DNA of 64,000 nt from a virus: positions 1 to 64,000 of the IMG/VR virus record IMGVR_UViG_3300017925_000001; one strand, 5' to 3'. A model generated the notes under the pieces. It worked only from the letters and a program-made list of their open reading frames with translations, searched no databases and was not told where the DNA came from. This document shows positions 60,940-64,000 of this stretch, one piece after another. Both the position numbers and the translations under genes were made by a program. Position 1 is the first letter of the stretch; each line of letters starts with the position of its first letter.

Positions 60940-61608
60940 ATGCCAACAGGAATTTATGAAAGAAAACCAACAATACCTAGAATGTCTAACTGTCACCCTG
61001 ATAGAAAACATTTTGGAAAAGGAATGTGCAACCAGTGTTATCATAAGGCTTACCACGTACAGCATAAGCACTCGTTTGTAGATGAGTTTGGTATTTCAAT
61101 ACCAGAGGGCTTCTATACCTACCTCTGGTTCAGGGCAGATAGCACCCCATATTATGTGGGAAAAGGCAACGGAAAAAGAGCCTACGTAAATCATGGACAT
61201 TCGTTTCACAGACCTGTGAGTAGGGCAAGGATTTTTGTGCAATATTGGGAGTCTGAGGAAAAGGCGCTTGAGATTGAGGCTTGGTACATTGCTTTTTATG
61301 GGCGCATAGACAAAGGCACAGGTTGTCTCAGAAACCTAACAGATGGAGGAGAAAATCCTCCAGGCAATAAAGGTGTAAAGTTTTCAGAAGAGCACAAACG
61401 AAAAATAAGTGAAGCACAGAAAGGCCCTAAGGGACATTGGTTTGGAACAAAGAGGCCTTTTGTTTCTAGAGGTAAAGGTCGAGTACAAAACCCTGAATGG
61501 ATTGCTAAAAGGGTAGCCAGTACAAAAGCAACTCGTGAGTGTAAGAAGAAAGGAGACCCTACGGTATGCAAGGCAGAACTAGCGCGCTCGATGGCGGGCA
61601 AGAGCTAA
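60940..61608 (+). CDS. GIY-YIG endonuclease with N-terminal zinc finger
   Basis: 222 residues. An N-terminal finger CHPDRKHFGKGMCNQC (same type as in the 17874 enzyme, but at the other end of the protein), then FYTYLWFRADSTPYYVGKGN, EEKALEIEAWYIAFYGR and a NUMOD3-like FSEEHKRKISEAQKG. It overlaps the next gene by 43 nt. Confidence 0.88.
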   Translation: MPTGIYERKPTIPRMSNCHPDRKHFGKGMCNQCYHKAYHVQHKHSFVDEFGISIPEGFYTYLWFRADSTPYYVGKGNGKRAYVNHGHSFHRPVSRARIFVQYWESEEKALEIEAWYIAFYGRIDKGTGCLRNLTDGGENPPGNKGVKFSEEHKRKISEAQKGPKGHWFGTKRPFVSRGKGRVQNPEWIAKRVASTKATRECKKKGDPTVCKAELARSMAGKS

Positions 61609-62192
61609 CCATAATTCAGCGCCAAGACTTCAACAATGGCAACCTCCTCAATCGCATCATCCAAGCTATGAACGGGCTTGCCCATAACTTGGGAGCAGCC
61701 GCTGTGGGCAAGTTGGACCCGCCTCCTCCCGTACAATCTATTCAAGTGCAAGGCGTGCAGTCGGGCAGCACACTCATTTGTCCGAGCGAGCTGCTCCATT
61801 GGACAATAAATCACACTCAGGAGATTCAGAAGCATGTCCGCTACTTTAGCGAGATTGCGACAGAGCCAAACTTTTTGGCTCCGCATGTCATTGACCACGG
61901 CACTAGCCGTACTGGTTTTTTACACCTGCCAACATATTTGAACGACGGCGTTACGAAGCAGACGTATTACCTACGCAGCTACGCTCAGTACCCTGGCTCT
62001 GACCCACAGAAACCTACAGTACTTGGGGGATTAGCCAGCCCCTTGAAGATTCAGATGACGGGCAGCTCAGCCACAACACTTCTCAGCTCTCCTGGGTCAG
62101 GCACAGCAGCCGCAAATGGCACCCAAGGGGGCAAGGGGTTGGGCGTTGTACTCACACGCCCTGCGCCAACGACGAAGAGGTCGATAACCTAA
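61566..62192 (+). CDS. Virion-associated hypothetical protein, 208 aa
   Basis: MQGRTSALDGGQELTIIQRQ has AAGGAG ten nt upstream. Helical start (NGNLLNRIIQAMNGLAHNLG), then proline-rich and beta segments. Position among tail genes suggests a tail accessory. It overlaps the next gene as TAATG. Confidence 0.55.
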   Translation: MQGRTSALDGGQELTIIQRQDFNNGNLLNRIIQAMNGLAHNLGAAAVGKLDPPPPVQSIQVQGVQSGSTLICPSELLHWTINHTQEIQKHVRYFSEIATEPNFLAPHVIDHGTSRTGFLHLPTYLNDGVTKQTYYLRSYAQYPGSDPQKPTVLGGLASPLKIQMTGSSATTLLSSPGSGTAAANGTQGGKGLGVVLTRPAPTTKRSIT

Positions 62193-62620
62193 TGTCAGAA
62201 GAAATTTTGGTCAGGTCATACGCCCCTTCGGACTTGGCGGCGATAAAGCGAATACATGAGCAGAACAAGCTAGACTTTCAGTTTCCCAACTTGGACTCAA
62301 CGCTGTTTCCCGCGCACAAGGTTCTGCTCATGAACGGGGAAGTCAAGGCCTCCTATGCATTGCGTCTGGTAACCGAGGCCAACCTCTGGCTGTCCCGAGA
62401 TGAGTGGACAGACGCCGAGGGCAAATGGGCAGCAATCAGGTTGCTCGACAAAGAGACCACCGAGGCAGCAGCAGATGTCGGTCTGGACGCAGTGCAGTGT
62501 TTCCTGCCTCCAGGCTACGAGAGATTCGGAAAACGAATTTGTGGTAAAGATGGCTTAGGTTTTTCTCCAGACCGCCCCGGGTGGTTGGGATACAGCAAGT
62601 TCATAGGAGTGAAGAAATGA
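62192..62620 (+). CDS. GNAT-like acetyltransferase-fold protein
   Basis: 142 residues. EILVRSYAPSDLAAIKRIHE is a typical GNAT beginning; VKASYALRLVTEANLWLSRD and EGKWAAIRLLDKETTEAAAD match the core strand and helix order. The acetyl-CoA loop (R-x2-G-x-G/A) is not clear, so activity is uncertain. Phages often carry such proteins near tail genes. Confidence 0.6.
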   Translation: MSEEILVRSYAPSDLAAIKRIHEQNKLDFQFPNLDSTLFPAHKVLLMNGEVKASYALRLVTEANLWLSRDEWTDAEGKWAAIRLLDKETTEAAADVGLDAVQCFLPPGYERFGKRICGKDGLGFSPDRPGWLGYSKFIGVKK

Positions 62621-63291
62621 AAGTTTATACACGTTTAGAATATCAAATGTTGCCCAATGGTGGGCTGGAGTTGATCTCCGAAGATTCGTACTCCTATGAA
62701 GGCCCTGTAGCACAGTGTTTGAGACAAGCAGCTGCACAGGCAGGACAAGCAGCTAACACTGCGGCGGCAACGGGTGCCCAGCTGGGCGGTGAGGCCCAAG
62801 GTGAGCTAGGCGTTCTGAATCCATTCGCCACTCGTGAAATGCAGGCTGAGCATGCTTTTGATCCGAGTCAGCTCAATGAATTGCTCACAGCAGCCGGAGC
62901 AGGGGCTGGGGGAGTGACAGGGGCAGCACAGGCTGCTATGCAGCGCCAAGCGGCTTCTACAGGCAATGCGGCGGGTGCGACCAAAGGCTTGCAGGAGTTG
63001 GCGCGTGACCGTATGAAAGCGCAAGCTGGGGCATCCGAAGGTATCGCAGGTGAAGACGTACTGGGTGCGCAGAAATTGCGTCAAGAAGGCGCTGGATTAG
63101 AGTCAGGTCTTTATGGAGAAAACTTAAAAGGCATGCTTTCCGCGATGGGGCAGGTTGCTCCAGATGTACAAGCTGAGACTGCAGCATCTAAAACTGGATG
63201 GCTGCAGAATGCTGAAGGTGCCTTAGGTAGTTTAGCAAGTACTGCTGCACCTTATCTAAAAATGTATGGACCCGGTGGAACGAACACCTAG
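62617..63291 (+). CDS. Alanine-rich internal virion-like protein, 224 aa
   Basis: The ATG at 62617 overlaps the previous stop. CLRQAAAQAGQAANTAAATG and long Ala/Gly/Gln-rich helices (VTGAAQAAMQRQAASTGNAA) resemble internal core or ejection proteins of podoviruses. No catalytic motif. Confidence 0.55.
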   Translation: MKVYTRLEYQMLPNGGLELISEDSYSYEGPVAQCLRQAAAQAGQAANTAAATGAQLGGEAQGELGVLNPFATREMQAEHAFDPSQLNELLTAAGAGAGGVTGAAQAAMQRQAASTGNAAGATKGLQELARDRMKAQAGASEGIAGEDVLGAQKLRQEGAGLESGLYGENLKGMLSAMGQVAPDVQAETAASKTGWLQNAEGALGSLASTAAPYLKMYGPGGTNT

Positions 63292-63300
63292 GAGCATAAA

Positions 63301-64000
63301 ATGCCAGATGAAACGATGATGGGACGCGTAGCTGAGCGAGCACGTCAGCTTTATTCTCAAGGCAAAGCCCTGGTTGCCCCTATGACAAGCGAGCAGCAAG
63401 GTTTGAAAGAGAAGCAGCATCAGATTGATGAAGCTACGCAGACACCTGCCGAAACTCCTAAGATGAACTACACGCCTGCCCCGTCTGACTATGTACACCC
63501 AGGTATGAAGTATGGGGACAAGCCGGGGGAGCAGCGCTTGCCTGTATATGATGATGGTGGAGATGTGCCAGAGGATCAAGTTGCAAAGCTAGGGCAGGGG
63601 GAACGTGTACTCAATCCACAGGAAGCTGCAGCGTATCGTCAGGCTGAGCAGGAATATAATGTGGCCCCTGGGGAAATGAAACAAGAAGGTATGATGGTAG
63701 ATGTAGGTGGAGCTAAAGCTATTCCTAATCCTAAGGGGATAAAGCCCATGATGGATACAGAGCCGCCTGAACAACATGTTGCTCCTTTGCAGGGCGCTAC
63801 TATGCACATGGAGAATGCTCCTATAGGCAAATCTGTGATGAACACTGAAAAAGCACCTTTACAAGGGGCAGACACAGTAACCCCGCGTCAAGAGACTCCG
63901 ATGCAGGAGATTTCTACCATGGGCACGCCCAGGATGCGCATAGAAACTCCCATGTCCTCGGGCACTACGGATCATCCAGAAGCTCCTCAGCAAGGTGAGG
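63301..64000 (+). CDS. Virion internal protein, partial (runs off the right edge)
   Basis: AGGAGC and ATG at 63301 start MPDETMMGRVAERARQLYSQ. DDGGDVPEDQVAKLGQGERV followed by LNPQEAAAYR is a motif common near the tail end of phage genomes. The protein is rich in P, E, Q and G. The stop lies outside the window. Confidence 0.7.
   Translation, partial: MPDETMMGRVAERARQLYSQGKALVAPMTSEQQGLKEKQHQIDEATQTPAETPKMNYTPAPSDYVHPGMKYGDKPGEQRLPVYDDGGDVPEDQVAKLGQGERVLNPQEAAAYRQAEQEYNVAPGEMKQEGMMVDVGGAKAIPNPKGIKPMMDTEPPEQHVAPLQGATMHMENAPIGKSVMNTEKAPLQGADTVTPRQETPMQEISTMGTPRMRIETPMSSGTTDHPEAPQQGE

Overview
The window is a 64 kb piece of a tailed double-stranded DNA bacteriophage (Caudoviricetes). It carries a large terminase, portal, scaffold-like protein, split major capsid gene, tail and fibre proteins, a family A DNA polymerase and a class II (B12-dependent) ribonucleotide reductase. 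A very large connector-type tail protein, with no obvious tape measure in view, leans towards a short-tailed (podovirus-like) virion; this is inference. The host is not identified. The secreted Rhs protein resembles RHS proteins I associate with Acidobacteria, which is only a weak pointer.

Layout. 1-2234 is read leftward: a pentapeptide-repeat protein cut by the window edge and small early-type genes. 2235-3340 is a noncoding stretch with tandem repeats. 3358-5681 is read rightward: an endonuclease VII-like protein with zinc-finger repeats behind a consensus promoter, then an operon of four small genes behind a second promoter and a predicted four-way-junction leader. A bidirectional terminator at 5694-5741 faces a leftward replication operon (5810-12916) with RNase H, a MazG-like protein, NrdJ, PolA and many tiny overlapping genes. 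12917-13275 is an AT-rich divergent control region with repeats and back-to-back sigma70-type promoters. 13276-14755 holds a small nuclease-like gene, structured noncoding DNA and a tRNA cluster (Thr, Met, Ala). From 14756 to the right edge everything is rightward: terminase, portal, scaffold, capsid, GroES-like protein, tail genes, an Rhs-repeat protein with a variable C-terminal domain, a glycosyltransferase cluster, fibre proteins with a shared N-terminal module, a collagen-like fibre, and the long tail gene.

Two features set this genome apart. First, it carries nine nuclease genes of homing or endonuclease VII type (GIY-YIG, T5orf172-like, HNH, LAGLIDADG), several sharing the same small zinc-finger module, and three group I introns: two split the major capsid gene and one splits the 1.7 kb-residue tail gene. 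The exons join in frame once the introns are removed. Second, many of the free-standing nuclease genes are preceded by a compact RNA element. In it the loop of a hairpin is complementary to the sequence that runs into the Shine-Dalgarno of the next gene. Loop and downstream strand change together between copies, which is direct covariation evidence for a pseudoknot controlling translation. I regard this pseudoknot-nuclease unit as the best candidate for an undescribed system here.

The small genes overlap by 1-4 bases in ATGA or TAATG form, so translation coupling is widespread. Many start sites carry an extended ribosome-binding sequence close to GGAGACTCAG.
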